Source: Lineus longissimus (Eukaryota; Nemertea; Pilidiophora; Heteronemertea; Lineidae). Taken from it: a stretch of DNA of 64,000 nt. Below the pieces are notes generated by a model, which did not search any database, was not told the origin of the DNA, and saw only the letters and a program-made list of their open reading frames with translations. The first letter of the stretch is position 1. Every line of letters starts with the position of its first letter. The stretch lies in contig NC_088324.1 of NCBI RefSeq assembly GCF_910592395.1, forward strand, positions 6,538,953 to 6,602,952, written 5' to 3'. The position numbers and the translations under genes were made by a program. Below, piece by piece: positions 35,543 through 48,522 of the stretch.

Positions 35543-35717
35543 ATGACAGCTGATCGGAATCATGGCATAGATTCCAAAAAGGTGCTGTTGATTGACTTCA
35601 ACTTTTGTTGGTGTTTGATGGTGGCATCAGTGATGATTTCGTGGTCATACTTTATGTGCACTTGTGCACTTATAACACTTAATGTAGGAGGTGTGACTGC
35701 TGGCTCTCCCCCGAAAG
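35543..35717 (+). CDS. Unit 5 exon 1: hydrophobic signal/anchor segment
   Basis: Open, with MTADRNHGIDSKK start and GTAAGA donor. Confidence 0.55.
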
Positions 35718-36134
35718 GTAAGATAGAGACCACGATATAAGGGCATTGTTGTTCCCAACAAGTTAGTCAGTGATTTGGCTTTAACTTACGAACATAACGT
35801 GAAGTAAAAGTACACGCTATATTCGTGACCTAACATGTTTGAACAATTGGCCTCGGCCTAGAACACCGATGATGGGCCAGACGAACATGTGTTAATGAGA
35901 GATGAAATGCTTGTGACCACGTACGGGGGGGGGGGCTGTCCTTAATTAAAGTCATTATGGTTTAAGTATTCGCTGGAAGAAACTGTCGTTTATGGGTTCT
36001 AGTACTTGTTTCACAAACGCTTATTAGAAATATTACAAATACTAATGTTATTATAATATGATTGTTAGCTCTTCTGGATTACAAGCTTGATGGATCTGAT
36101 CCGGATATACGGTTTGTATATCACAGTACATATA

Positions 36135-38238
36135 CAGTAAGTAGTTTGAATTTTATCGGTCTTTTCGCAAGTTAGGCCAAACCTTATTAAAGAGTGCGTA
36201 ATGGGTACAAGAGGGGTGTTCAAAGCACACACTACCGCAAGGAATATTATGACACGATCAGGACAGATTGTCCTGTCATAGGATAATGTTCAATTCATGC
36301 CATTTGAAAAAGACATGAGTAAGCCAAAGTTTGAAGAAAGCATTGATGCATTCTGATTTGAATGATCACTTAACTTTGAATGGGCCTAGATCAGTAGATG
36401 ACTGACCAACACTAAAGCTGACCTGTCCGAAATTACACTTTATTTCCAATCATGAAAAATTCAGTACATTCGGTTTTTCAAAATGTTCTTTTCTAAATCA
36501 AGTCTCATTACTTTTAAGGTACATTCAGATTTCTGACCATGGGAACAGTGGAAATATAAGGCATCACCTGGATCATTATTCTCAAGGTCATCAAAATCAA
36601 TCTCATTGTCCTCAGCATCTTCATCTGCATCTTCGAGAAGGTCATTAGCAATATTTTTGTACTCCCCGTTTTCATTCGGGACGAGTCCGGCTACCTGAAA
36701 GGCACGTGCTGTGGATTCAGGAGGGACGTCATCCCAAGCTCGGCTATGTAAAACAGATGCAAGGGGTATTCTGGGACTGGTGCCATCGGCTGCAGTATTT
36801 GCATGCTTCCAGTCTTTCCAGCGGCGCTGACGTGAGCTTTAAATGCCCTCATAATGGTCAAGTCCAAAGGTTGACTCATAGATGTGCACCGCACGGGAAT
36901 GTTATCAAGGAGCACACCAGCTCCTACAATAGGGGCACAGAATTCACCAGCCAAGTGAGGTCTAAACTGATCTAAGAGTAAAAGCCTTGTATTTGGTTCA
37001 AATTCACCAATGAATGGAGAAAAGACTTCATCAAGCCAATGTTGGAGTGTGTCATGATTCCCCCACCCTGACCGTGGTGAAGTGACACGGACATTTTCAG
37101 GAATGTTACCAAGTCCACGAATTTCTCGGATGAAGCCTGGTTCTGTGAACACAATATGAGCTGGCATTTTTTCCCCATTAGATCGAATTGTCAACCCAAC
37201 GGTGCATCCTAATTTAGAATTGCCCCTTGAAGTTTTAAGGTCAACATCCCCCTGTCTCGGATTAGCTGCCGCATACATGGGCAGAAAGTACAACTGACAA
37301 AAGGTTTGATTCATATTGTAAATTGCATGTTGCCTCACTCTATCCCTGACGTTTCCTTGAAATCGGCGGACACGCTCATTAGCGTCAACTGGAATCGAAG
37401 TGGTGTTTCTTGTCTTGCGCGAAATACAATCCGTTTCCGTTTCAAGAAATCGCTGATCCATCCTGGAGAGAAAGATGGACCGCTCCGGTCGGTTCAAAAG
37501 GTAGTTTTCTCTATCATCACCTGGAAGCTCATCCCACCAGCGGTGGAATTCCAGCTCGGCAGCATGGACCCGATCAACTCTGGATACGGGGAGGGCAAGA
37601 CGAGAAATTCTAGAAATCGGTTGTAAACCTGCTCCTCCACTTGTGGCCACCATCCGTCGTGGTCGCTTCTAACCCTCCTACTTTGAGCATTGTTCTCGGT
37701 CTGCTCCATTAACATTTCCCGATTTGCTATCCATCATCGCAATGACGTAACTGCAAACCCGAAGCGTCTGGCATACTCTGCCACATTAAGCAGCCAACCA
37801 TGTTCAATCGCATGTTCGCAATCGAGGACGTGGCGCAATCGTACAGTTACACTATAGCTGTTGTGACGTCTTGGTAGTCTAGAACTAGCAACTTCATCAT
37901 CCTCATCAGTGTCCATACCAATGGCAGTTGAGAGTATGAACACGAGATACAACATATGTTTTCGAATTTTCGCATTGGGCATTATCTCCAGCTGGAAAAG
38001 GTCTGTCCTGAAGCTCATAGGCCTGCATGTACCATAAACCTACCTGTACTTATTACATCACGGCAATAATCGAGTCAAACAGTCCACACGCATGGGAACA
38101 TCAAGCCTGGCTGAAAATTGATAGGGCCAAGTTGACGCTACTCCAGGATCTAATGCTTACCTGATTTCTCCCATTATGGGCCGCAAATTGGTTTTGGCTG
38201 TAAACTAGTCCGAAGACCGATAAAATCCGAACTTACTG
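36135..38238 (-). mobile_element. Pogo-like element B in unit 5
   Basis: Same site. The subterminal palindrome seen in units 1-4 has two mismatches here, as in unit 9. Confidence 0.85.
36549..37982 (-). pseudogene. Unit 5 pogo-like transposase B, best-preserved C-terminal half
   Basis: One uninterrupted 320-residue frame (37653-36691) spans the end of the CENP-B part, NMNQT at the first catalytic position, GLTIRSNGEKMP, LLLLDQFRPHLA and MSQPLDLTIMRAFKAH. The N-terminal part (38018-37734) is in another frame because of the shared one-base loss and a premature stop. The normal stop codon TAA is changed to TAT. Confidence 0.8.
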
Positions 38239-38583
38239 TATATACTAACTGGCTTGAGGCCACTTCGGGTCACTTTAGCCCATTGGTAATAGCAAGGATT
38301 CGCACCGTTACGAACTACGAAAACCGAGCACGAAAATCGAAAGAAGACGAAGAAATATTCTCATTGGGGAGCAAAATCTAAAGTCTTCTCCTGCTTGTTG
38401 GCTGGGGAAGCTTAATGTAACGAAGAATTGGAAATAGTTTTATTATAATAGTGGATAAAAATCAATAGTCTTCACCAGCCAACAAGCTTAATCAACAACA
38501 TTACCTAACATCCGGAAAGCAACTATCACTGACATGTTTGCCATCACGTGACCAGTTCAATTTCTATCATTTTTATTTCGTAG

Positions 38584-39146
38584 CCTATCTGGAAATGCGA
38601 AGTACGTCATGTCTCTAGTTTTTGGGAAAGTGCTTCAGTTTAATGATAAGCACGCATCTGCAACTCTACCTTATATAAATACATTCAAATACAAACATAT
38701 TACAATTACCTTTTATATAAGATTCCTTCAGGGCAAGCTTGTCCAAAAGTGGGTATGTTTCTGTACTGATGTAGAAAGAATTTGCGTAGGAAATAACCAA
38801 AATCAGCGAGTGAGGATTGGTGTGTGGCACAGGGATACCTCTAAATATATCAATGTGCGATACATTTTTCACTTTTACATCGGCTATCAATGGATTGGCA
38901 GTCGCAAATGTTGGCAGCATATTGCTGTTACAATTACCAGGAATAAGTCTATTCCTAAGCCCCATGTCAAACTTTATAGGAACGGGAACCTCTTAAGAAT
39001 GACAAAGTGTAAGCGATATAAAGAAAAGCATAAGTGGAGAAAGGTTTCATTTTTGGGTAAATTCATTCAAATGAATCAAATGTCGAATTTTAGGTTTTAC
39101 CCAACTATAGCGACAAAACTTGATATTTTGAGGAGCAAAAAAAGAG
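38584..39146 (+). CDS. Unit 5 exon 3: LamG domain, variant B patch
   Basis: Open. Patch begins GKLVQKWVCFCTDVERIC. NVRYIFHFYIGYQWIGSRK replaces the unit 4 sequence at several codons. Confidence 0.75.
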
Positions 39147-40004
39147 GTAGGTTGGTCAACTCGTTAAATATCTGAGCCTGAGGGCTTCACCACCACTATG
39201 AAGACGAGTTTATTATTTTCATATGATACACTGGTCCGACTGGGAATTTTAGGAAATTATTGTGCTGGGAGACGTAGTAGACGCACTGCCAGTGTATTTT
39301 TATGTGTTCAAGCAATTACAAGTTATGTCATCTGCCACCGAGGTTGTTTGGGGCTCTCCCCGATTCGCCAAGCAAAAAGGAAACATCTATATCTACAGCA
39401 AGACGTCACAGCGTAGATATATGGCTCCATGCAGCGCCTTACTAGTGCATCGGTCCTCATGGAGAGGATCGACGCATGGAGGGCTGACTCGGTTCAAATC
39501 GGAGTCAACATCGGAATAGCATGATAATTCGGGCGGATTTTGAATTTTTCCTTTTTTTGTGAAATTTGTCGATGGAAACAACTTTAGAGAGGTGACTGGG
39601 CAGCCGACAGCTTGGGAATACTGCCCTTACTAATACCAACGGTCCTTCAAACAAGCATATTTCGGCTCAAATTCAAATATTAGCTTCTTGTCTCCTCCAA
39701 TAATGAACTTTGGAATAGCTTTATAGTACAATTTGAGAAATATTGGCATCTGTTCAACAAGATAGCTGCCGAAACATGAACATTAGTTGCAGCGAACATA
39801 TGCCGAACAGGGTATTTTGCAAAAGCTTTCTTCATTCTTGATATTGTGCTGCTCGAGGGGAAATTGCTGAAAACAATGCATAGGCCTATTCGTGAATGTG
39901 GCAGTTGTCTTTATGTCTAAAACACCTCGAGAGCTTTTTCAAGTAATAAAAGCTTAATAGCTATCCAGATCAGAGTTCAATATATTTACAGCAATATAGT
40001 AATA

Positions 40005-41649
40005 CACTGTTGGGCAAAATGGTTGTCACCCCTGCGATGGCATATATGATTGCATAATCATTTCTAATTTATGTTGATACGGTAAACATTAATGAGTGGA
40101 AACTTTGCAGTTGTACACACATGGTATTAGCGGGTGTTTTTGGACCACAAACTTGCACATGTTTGCCATCAATTGCTTATTAATTGACATTTTATCTACG
40201 GAGGATCATCAGGGACCTTAACTATGGAAAACATCTTTGTCATTGTTTCACTCTTTTCTCTCCATCTGACCAGATTTGATTGTTCAAATTGATAGGAATT
40301 GCACAATTGGGTAATTTCTCACTGCTTGCATACCTAATATCGCGTATTGCCCCCACGGGCTGAAATGAGCGCTGCAATTCGTCGGGACATGCTTGTAACG
40401 CCTTCGTTGGGGATTTCGCCCCAAATACGGATAATTGCATCACCAAGGTCGGCAAGGTTCTGAGGCTGAGGGTCCAAATTTTCGAGTTCTCTGCCGATAT
40501 GGTCCCACAGGTGCTCTATGGGTTCATATCCGGGCTGTTAGGAGGCCAGTCCAGACGGTTGACGTCTTGTTCGTGCAAGAAATTGTTCACTATTGCTGCT
40601 CTGTGGGGGTCTGGCGTTGTCGTCTGCAGGTGTCCAGTTGTTGCCGAAGTGGGCCCTTGCTTCTGGCAGCACGTGATCTCGGAGGCTCTCCAAGTAGAGG
40701 AGACCGTTTACATTTCGCTCTAGGACGCGGACTGCAGTTTTTCCATGATAATGAATGGCGCCCCAGATATGGACTAAACCACCTCCAAATGGAACACGCA
40801 GGGCTACACAGTCTTCCCGAAGCTGCTCGCCTGGTAATCGACGAACTCTGACCCTGCCATCAACGCGGAACAGCAAGAAACGGGAATCGTCACCAAAGAC
40901 GATGTGGCGCCACATTTCGTCCGGCACGTCAGCATGTGCTCTCGCCCACAGAAGCCGTCGACGTTTTGCCGCATCTGTCAATTTTGGACAGACTACCTGC
41001 CTTCTTGCATGATACCCGGCAGCAATCAGCCTACGGTTTACTGTTGTCCGACTAGCGTCAACATTATCCAGGTTGTGCCAGTCATTGCGCAGCTGTGTCG
41101 TCGTTTTCTTACGATCTGCACGGCAACGAAGCAAGAGATGACGGTCGTCTCTTTCATTAGAGATGCGAGGTCGACCAGTAGATCTCCGAACGTTAACATT
41201 ACCGTCCTGTCGCCACTTCGAAATCCACCTTTGCACCGTCCTTTTCGAAAGTCCCATTACTTCGGCGATGGCGCCAGGACCTTGCCCGCTGCGCCACCTT
41301 CCAATGGCCTCCCCTCGCTGAATTTGGCTGTATTGGCCGGGAATGACAAGTTCTCCATATGCTGGTCAAGAAAATCTAATAGGATTGCGTTGGTTAAAAA
41401 GGAGAATGCACGAAAACTTAGTAGGCTGTGGACTAGGCATAGGAACGAAAGGACATGGTCAGCAGAAACACTCCTTTTATAGTGTCTTATTACATCACAC
41501 GACTGCCATACCACGAAATTGAATTAGGTCACTCATGTCAATTTCAATCTAAGAATGGAAGAAATCTGACCATGATTGTGGAGAAATATGGATATAAACC
41601 TGAAACTCACAATTTTCTATAGGGGTGACAACCATTTTGCCCAACAGTG
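40005..41649 (-). mobile_element. Tc1/mariner element, complete ends
   Basis: Terminal inverted repeats of about 28 bp: CACTGTTGGGCAAAATGGTT from 40005 and its complement ending at 41649. TA precedes the left end; CA follows the right end, so one copy of the TA duplication has mutated. Comparison with units 2, 3 and 6 gives the empty site AATATGTCTA. The copy at 1-317 sits at the same site with the same CA. Confidence 0.92.
40334..41340 (-). pseudogene. Tc1-like transposase, two frameshifts
   Basis: Minus-strand order: paired-type helix-turn-helix (AIGRWRSGQGPGAIAEVMGL, SKRTVQRWISKW), GRPR hinge (RRSTGRPRIS), second DNA-binding helix, FGDDSRF with the first Asp, GGGLVHIWGAI, then ADDNARP with the second Asp. 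One extra C after DNARP shifts the frame, and one base is missing at NP(I)EHLW, which carries the third acidic residue. The end is a TAG at 40334-40336. The intact frame 41257-40538 covers most of the catalytic domain. Dead copy of a DD34E-type enzyme. Confidence 0.88.
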
Positions 41650-41711
41650 CATGTCTATAGTATGAGAAGTTCCTTATATGTAAATTGTCGATCAGACGAA
41701 TGCTAAGCCAG

Positions 41712-42057
41712 CTATGTGCCAAAGTATAAACCAGGCACAAGACCAATGATACTGGGTTAAGGAAGTTTTGTTAATGCTTTCCACTCTTCCGTAGCATTCT
41801 TGTTCACCAAACAAGGTACAGTGCACGAAACTTTACAAGAATTAGTAGTTGTGGAACATATTCGATCTAAGCTTGATTGTACCAGAGAATGCTTGAGACA
41901 ATTCATGACTAGTGAGGCAGAAAAGTGTCTCGGGTTCCTTTACGAAGTCAGAAGAACCAGTTGTGCGGTTTACAAAGTATTTGTGTCGATCTCATCTTTA
42001 AATAATTATGGAGCGACAACAACCAGGTATCAACGACAGGAATTTGCATGCACCTAA
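41712..42057 (+). pseudogene. Unit 5 terminal exon: PAN-like
   Basis: TAA replaces CAA of the GQG codons in the 5' part; the core and final TAA are intact. It is close to the unit 0 copy at 380-725 (both have FHSSVAF or its equivalent and EHIRSKLDC). Confidence 0.5.
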
Positions 42058-42174
42058 AGTAATAGAGCTCACTATCTAAGGAACAAAGCAAGATATTACA
42101 TTTTCATTGAAAAAAAATTGTTGTAAATCATCTGACCCATCTTTTCTGAAAATGGCATGACGATAGCACTGATA

Positions 42175-43556
42175 ATGAAACTGCCAGGGGCCATTGTGCT
42201 CACCGTATAGATATTTTGTGCTTTGGAATTCATCCAGATTAAGAAACATTGTACATGTATAGTATATAGGTCAAACCAAAGTCGGTATGACCCGTGATGT
42301 ATCGTTGCTTGTAGTAAGTACCATAAGAATATCATCAAAAACAAGTCACTAATGAAAAAGATATTGCACGTTTAACCTATTTTAGTTTTTGCCTCCTGGT
42401 GGCCGAGTTGGTACCAGTTCAGATCGAAATTCGGTGTCCGAGGTTACATGACGTAGGGAGTCATGTGTATCAAATTTCAAGTTCAAAGCTTTAGTGGTTA
42501 AGAAACGTGCCATTGTTACAATCAAACGACCAATTTACGCCATTTTACCTCTGTGACCTTGAAAAGCAGGTCAGATCAAAAATTCATATGATATGTGATG
42601 TATCCTTGCTAGGAGAAATTCAGGGTCAGAGGTCACCTGACCTAGGGGGTCCTTTAAACAAAGTCTCAAGTTCATAGCCCTAGGGGTTAACAAACGTTCC
42701 ACAGATTCGATCAAATGGCCAATTTACACCATTTGACCTCTGTGACCTTGACAAGTATGTCAAATCAAAAACCCGTATCATATGTGATGTATCCTTGCTA
42801 AGAGTATCTACCATAAAAATTTTACCAAAAACTAATCAGTAATAAGCGAGATATGGCACTATTAAAATTTTTGGTTTTGGCCACCTGGGGGCCAAGTTAA
42901 AAATCAGACCAGAGTACTAAGTTTAAAGTACTAAGTTTAAAGTTCATAGCTTAAGTGGTTAAGAAACGTGCCATATTTACACACAAACGGCCAATTCACA
43001 CCATTTGACCTCTGTAACCTTGAAAAGTACGCCACATCGACCTGATTTTTTGTGAACATGTAGAGCTATGTAACAGGTGTCTACATACCAAATTTAAAGA
43101 TTATAGGACGAATAAAGACAAAACGTGCCACTATCGGTGAAATTTTAGAGTTTGACCTCTGTGACCTTGAAAAGTAGGTTAAATCAAAAACCCGTATGAT
43201 ATGTAATGTATCCTTGCTAGGGGTACATACCATGAAATGTTTCTCAAAAACAAATCAGTAATAAATGAGATATTGCACATTTTAACTTTTCAGTTTTAGC
43301 CCCCTGGTGGCAAAGTCAAGAATCAGACCGGAGCGAAATTCAGTTTCAGGGTACATATGACCTTGAGAATGATGTATATAAAGTTTCAGGTACATAGCAC
43401 AAGCGGTTAAGAAACGTGCCACAGGATACGACGACGACGACGGACGACGACGACGACGGACGACGACGACGACGGACGACGACGACGACGGACGACGACG
43501 ACGACGACGGACGACGGACACTGCGGTATCGTATAGACTCCCCTACGGTGAGCCAA
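42175..43556. mobile_element. TGACCT-rich insertion, second copy
   Basis: Same insertion point and ends as 845-2236, so the two are one event copied with the flanks. A deletion of about 60 bp plus a short duplication (AAGTTTAAAGTACT, near 42915) distinguishes it. Confidence 0.6.
43428..43519. repeat. GAC-based minisatellite, longer copy
   Basis: About 92 bp against about 76 bp in the homologous tract near 2125. Confidence 0.9.
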
Positions 43557-43907
43557 TAAGTGAGCTGCGAGATAACGACTGAGATAAACAAGAGACAAGG
43601 TAGCTCATCAATGTGGTACAAATTAGTTACGTGACTGAAAAAATCTAACCCACTTGCACAACTTCGCATATTACCTATTATCCCTGAAAGTAAAAGCTCT
43701 CCGCCATGCAGGGTGAATCCCCCCTACAGGTAACTATGCAGCGACGTCAAGCCGATATCAACTACAGGAATTTTGAAAATTAAATCACAGCGAGTGGAGC
43801 TGCAAAATGATAATATGCTCCTAGGATGTCTGTACGGAAAGCTCAGATGGAAAGGGGAAAAGGAAATGGGAAAAGCGTAATGCTGAAAGTATAAATCGCT
43901 TGAAATC

Positions 43908-44148
43908 TGGAAAAGGTCTGTCCTGAAGCTCATAGGCCTGCTTGTACCATAATCCTACCTGTACCTATTACATCACGGCAATAATCGAGTCAAACAGACC
44001 ACTCTCATGGGGACATCAAGCCTGGCTGAAAATTGGTTAGGCCAAGTTGACGCTACTCCCGACCCCAGGATCTAATGCTTACCTGATTTCTCCCATTGTG
44101 GGCCTCAAATTGGTTTTGGCTGTAAACTAGGCCGAAGACCGATAAAAT
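43908..44148 (-). mobile_element. Right-end remnant of pogo-like element B in unit 6
   Basis: Array spacer (TATAAATCGCTTGAAATCTG) is fused directly to sequence just outside the transposase start. The right inverted repeat and part of exon 2 are also lost: GACCGATAAAA runs straight into TGGTAATAGG. Confidence 0.75.
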
Positions 44149-44446
44149 GGTAATAGGCAGGTTTCGCACCGTTACGAACTACGAAAACCGAGCATGAAAA
44201 TCGAAAGAAGACGTAGAAATATTCTCAGAGGGGAGCAAAATCTAAAGTCTTCTCCTGCTTGTTGGCTGGGGAAGCCTAATGTAATGAAGAATTAGAAATA
44301 GTTTTATTATAATAGTGGATGAAAATCAATAGTCTTCACCAGCCAACAAGCTTAATAAAAACATCACCTTACAACCGGATAGCAACTATCACTTATATGT
44401 TTACCATCCCGTGACCAGCTCAATTTTTATCTTTTTTATTTCGCAG

Positions 44447-45012
44447 CCTATCTGGAAATGCGAAGTACGTGGAGTCTCTAGCTTTTGGGAAAGTGCTTCA
44501 GTTTGATGATAAGCACGCATCTGCAACTCTACCTTATATAAATACATTCAAATACAAACAGATTACAATTACCTTTTATATAAGATTCCTTACGAACAAG
44601 CTTGCCCAGAATATGTGGGTACGTTTCTATACTGATGTAGAAAGAATTAGCGTAGGAGATAACCCACACAAGGAAGTGGAGATTGGTGTTTGGCACACGA
44701 ATACCTCAAAACATATCAATGCACGACACTTTTTCCACTTTTCAGTCGGCTATCAATCGATTGTCAGTCGCAAATGTTGGCAGCATTTTGCTGTTACAAT
44801 TACCAGGAATATATCTACTCCTAAGACCCATGTCAAACTTTATAGGAACGGGAACCTCTTAAGAATGACAAAGTATAAGCGATATAAAAAAACGCATAGG
44901 TGGAGAAAGGTTTCATTTTTGGGTAAATTCATTCATATGAATCAAATGTCGAATTTTAGGTTTTACCCCACTATCGTGACAAAACTTGATATTTTAAGGG
45001 GCAAAAAAAGAG
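44447..45012 (+). CDS. Unit 6 exon 3: LamG domain
   Basis: Open. The acceptor is TTTCGCAG rather than TTTCGTAG; it keeps AG and supports this as the real splice site. Patch LTNKLAQNMWVRFYT is nearest to unit 2. HINARHFFHF and the THRWRK segment carry unit-specific changes. Confidence 0.75.
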
Positions 45013-45720
45013 GTAGGTTGGTCAACTCGTTAATTATCTGAGCCGGAGGGCTTCACCACGACTTTGAAAACGAGTTTAATATTTTCATATGATGCACTGG
45101 TCCGAATAGGAATTTTAGGATATTATTGTGCTGGGAGACGTAATTTTCTTGTGAAAACTTGAATTCATGTTGACATGAGACGACTGTAATTCACCATCCA
45201 ATCAGTCGTTAATGGGCATCATCAGATACCTATGCTAATCAAATAAAAAATCAGCATCGGTCGGAATGGTTCAACCAAATTCTTATGTCAGGAAAACATC
45301 AGGACAATGGCAAATATTACTGCAGTTCATCATACGTTATCAGCAAGTTGGTATTTCGAGGACGAAATATACTATTGAAATGTTAGTCTACATATGCAAG
45401 TTGTGGCAATATTTTAGATTTTTTAGCATGCGAAATGTCCCCAAACCTCTTCGGCACAAGCAGCTTGTTTTTAAAGGAATGTGTTTATTTTTCTCCTGTT
45501 TCTTAGCAAACAATACTTCTGAATGTTTTTGACGATCTGTAAATTTTGTTTGTACTCTTAGTTATAAAAAACACGATTTTCGTAAATGTTCCCCCTCAAA
45601 CCTTCACCTCAATAACAGGGTCACTGAAGGCAGTGAAGGCAGTGTTGCTTTGCCGTGATTTGTTGGGCAGAAACCTTGCAAACTACGCCTTTTCTTTCCC
45701 ACTTTTCTAATTGTTCGAAG

Positions 45721-45808
45721 CTAACTTAGGAAAAGATGACGAATGTACGCACTGCCAGTGTATTTTAATGTGTTCAAGCAATTACAAGTTATGTCATCTG
45801 CCACCGAG
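45721..45808 (+). CDS. Unit 6 exon 4: VWC-like
   Basis: Same cysteine pattern. Two bases are missing shortly after the proposed donor (GGGGCTTCCCC), again showing the downstream frame is not kept. Confidence 0.45.
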
Positions 45809-46534
45809 GTTGTTTGGGGCTTCCCCGATTCGCCAAGCAAAAAGGAAACATCTATATCTACAGCAAGACGTCACAGCGTAGACCCATGGCTCCATGCAGC
45901 GCCTTACTAGTATCGGTCCTCATGGAGAGGATCGACGCATGGAGGGCTGACTCGGTTCAAATCGTAGTCAACATCGGAATAGCATGATAATTCGAGCAGA
46001 TTTTGAATTTTTCCTTTTTTTGTGAAATTGGTCGATGGAAACAACTTTATAGAGGTGACTGGGCAGCCGATAGCTTAGGAATACTGCCCTTCAATTACTA
46101 ATACCAACGGTCGTCCGAACAAGAATATTTCGGCTCAAATTTAAATATTAGCTTCTTGTCTCCTCCAATAATGAACTTTGGAATAGCTTTATAGTACAAT
46201 TTGAGAAATATAGGCATCTGTTCAACGAGATAGCTGCCGAAACATGAGCATTAGTTGCAGTGAACATATGCCGAACAGGGTATATCGCAAAAGTTTTCTT
46301 AATTCTTGATATTGTGCTGCTCGAGGGGAAATTGCTGAAAACAATGCAAAGGCCTATTCGTGAATGTTGCAGTTGTCTTTATGTCTATAAACACCTCGAG
46401 AACTTTTTCAAGTAATAAAAGCTTAATTAGCTATCCAGATCAGAGTCCAATATATTTACAGTAATATAGTAATATGTCTACAGAAAGAGAAGTTCCTTAT
46501 ATGTAAATTGTCGATCAGACGAATACTAAGCTAG

Positions 46535-46880
46535 CTATGTGCCAAAGTATAAACCAGGCACAAGACCAATGATACTGGATCAAGGAAGTTTTGTTAATGC
46601 TTTCGACTCTTCCGTAGCATTCTTGTTCACCAAACAAGGAACAGTGCACGAAACTTTACAAGAATTAGTAGTTGTGGACCATATTCGATCTAAGCTTGAT
46701 TGTACCGGAGAATGCTTGAGACAATTCATGACCAGTGAGGCAGAAAAGTGTCTCGGGTTCCTTTACGAAGTCAGAAGGACCAGTTGTGCGGTTTACAAAG
46801 TATTTGGGTCGATCTCATCTTTAAATAATTATGGAGCGACGACAACCAGATATCAACGACAGAAATGTGCATGTACCTAA
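46535..46880 (+). CDS. Unit 6 terminal exon: PAN-like
   Basis: Open to TAA. LDCTGEC replaces LDCTREC; other cysteines conserved; QKCACT end. Confidence 0.5.
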
Positions 46881-47931
46881 AGTAATAGAGCTCACTATCT
46901 AAGGAACAAAGCAAGATATTACATTTTCATTGAAACAAGTTGTTGTAAAACATCTGACCCATCTTCTCTGAAAATGGCATGACGATACCACTGATAATAA
47001 GAGAGTTGCGAGCTAACGACTGAGATAAACAAAAGACAAGGTAGCTCATCAACGTCGTACAAATTAGTTACGTGACTGAAAAATCTAACCCACTTGTACA
47101 ACTTCACACATTACCAATTATCCCTGAAAGTAAAAGCTCTCTGCCATGCATGGTGAATCCCCTCTACAGGTAACTATGCATTGACGTCAAGCCGATATCA
47201 ACTACAGGAATTTTGAAAATAAATCACAGCGAGTGGAGCTGCAAAATGATAATATGCTCCTTGGATGTCTGTACGGAAAGTTCGGGTGTCAAGGGGAAAA
47301 GGAAATGGGAAAATCGTAATGCTGAAAGTATAAATCGCTTGAAATCTGCGGGGTGTTTTGGTTGATGCGTTTGATAACAAGTAAGACCTGTAAGAAAGGC
47401 AAACTAATGAAGAAAAACGCCGACTCATATAACGCATGAGACGATAATAATGACGCAATTAGTCACAAACAGCTCAATATTGATGACTCATCGAAAGTCT
47501 TTAAAAATCTATATCGTAAATGATGACTTGGATATTTGTACAAATTTTGACTTTCGCTCTTATAAATTAATGATATGTACCACACACACACAAACAACGA
47601 GAGCATTGCTGTAAATACAATTGAAAGTTATTCCAAATTGTGATCATTGAAATTACAGGTGATAAAGATTGATACCTTTTTTATTGGCCACCCGATATAT
47701 CCTTTCAAACTCAATCTACTTTCCACTCAAGCAAAAAATGATTTATTAATAACAAAGACACAAGAAACATTTTGTTTATCATAGCGAGAACTCGATCAAT
47801 ATAATATATAGATATTAAACGTATTGACTTCATAGTTCATATAATGTAATATTACAACGGTGAATTCAAAGCAAAACTGGACATTCAAGGCACTAGGTCG
47901 TATTCGACTTGGTACAAGAGTAAGACTGATT

Positions 47932-48106
47932 ATGACACCTGATCGGAATCATGGCATAGATTCCAAAAAGGTGCTGTTGATTGACTTCAACTTTTGTTGG
48001 TGTTTGATGGTGGCATCAGTGATGATTTCGTTGTCATACTTTATGTGCATTTGTGTGCGTATAACACTTAATATAGGAGGTGTGACTGCTGGCTCTCCCC
48101 CGAAAG
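47932..48106 (+). CDS. Unit 7 exon 1: hydrophobic signal/anchor segment
   Basis: Open; MTPDRNHGIDSKK start; identical to unit 8 over nearly all positions. Confidence 0.55.
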
Positions 48107-48522
48107 GTAAGATATAGACCACGATATCAGGGCACTGTTGTTCCAAACAAGTTAGTCAGTGATTTGGCTTTGACTTACGAACATAACGTGAAGTAAAAGT
48201 ACACGCTATATTCGTGACCTAACATGTTTGAACAACTGGCCTCGGCCTAGAACACCGATGATGGGCCAGACGAACATGTGTTAATGAGAGATGAAATGCT
48301 TGTGACCACGTACGGGGGGGGGGCTGTCCTTAATCAAAGTCATTATAGTTTAAGTATTCGCTGCAAGAAACTGTCGTTTATGGGTTCTAGTACTTGTTTC
48401 ACAAACGCTTATTAGAAATATTACAAATACTAATGTTATTATAATATGATTGTTAGCTCTTCTGGATTACAAGCTTGATGGATCTGATCCGGATATACGG
48501 TTTGTATATAACAGTACATATA

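Larger units (their letters stand above)
35543..42057 (+). pseudogene. Unit 5 LamG-PAN gene, VWC exon lost, Tc1 inserted
   Basis: Exons: 1 at 35543-35717, 2 at 36069-36134 (continued to 38285), 3 at 38584-39146, PAN 41712-42057. It shares the deletion of the first half of exon 4 with unit 4 (junction about 39275). A 1.6-kb Tc1/mariner element lies between exon 3 and the PAN exon. Confidence 0.6.
44447..46880 (+). pseudogene. Unit 6 LamG-VWC-PAN fragment without exons 1-2
   Basis: Only exon 3 (44447-45012), exon 4 (45721-45808) and the PAN exon (46535-46880) remain; all three are open. Exon 1, exon 2 and most of the transposon were removed by one deletion of about 3.4 kb or more. Confidence 0.6.
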
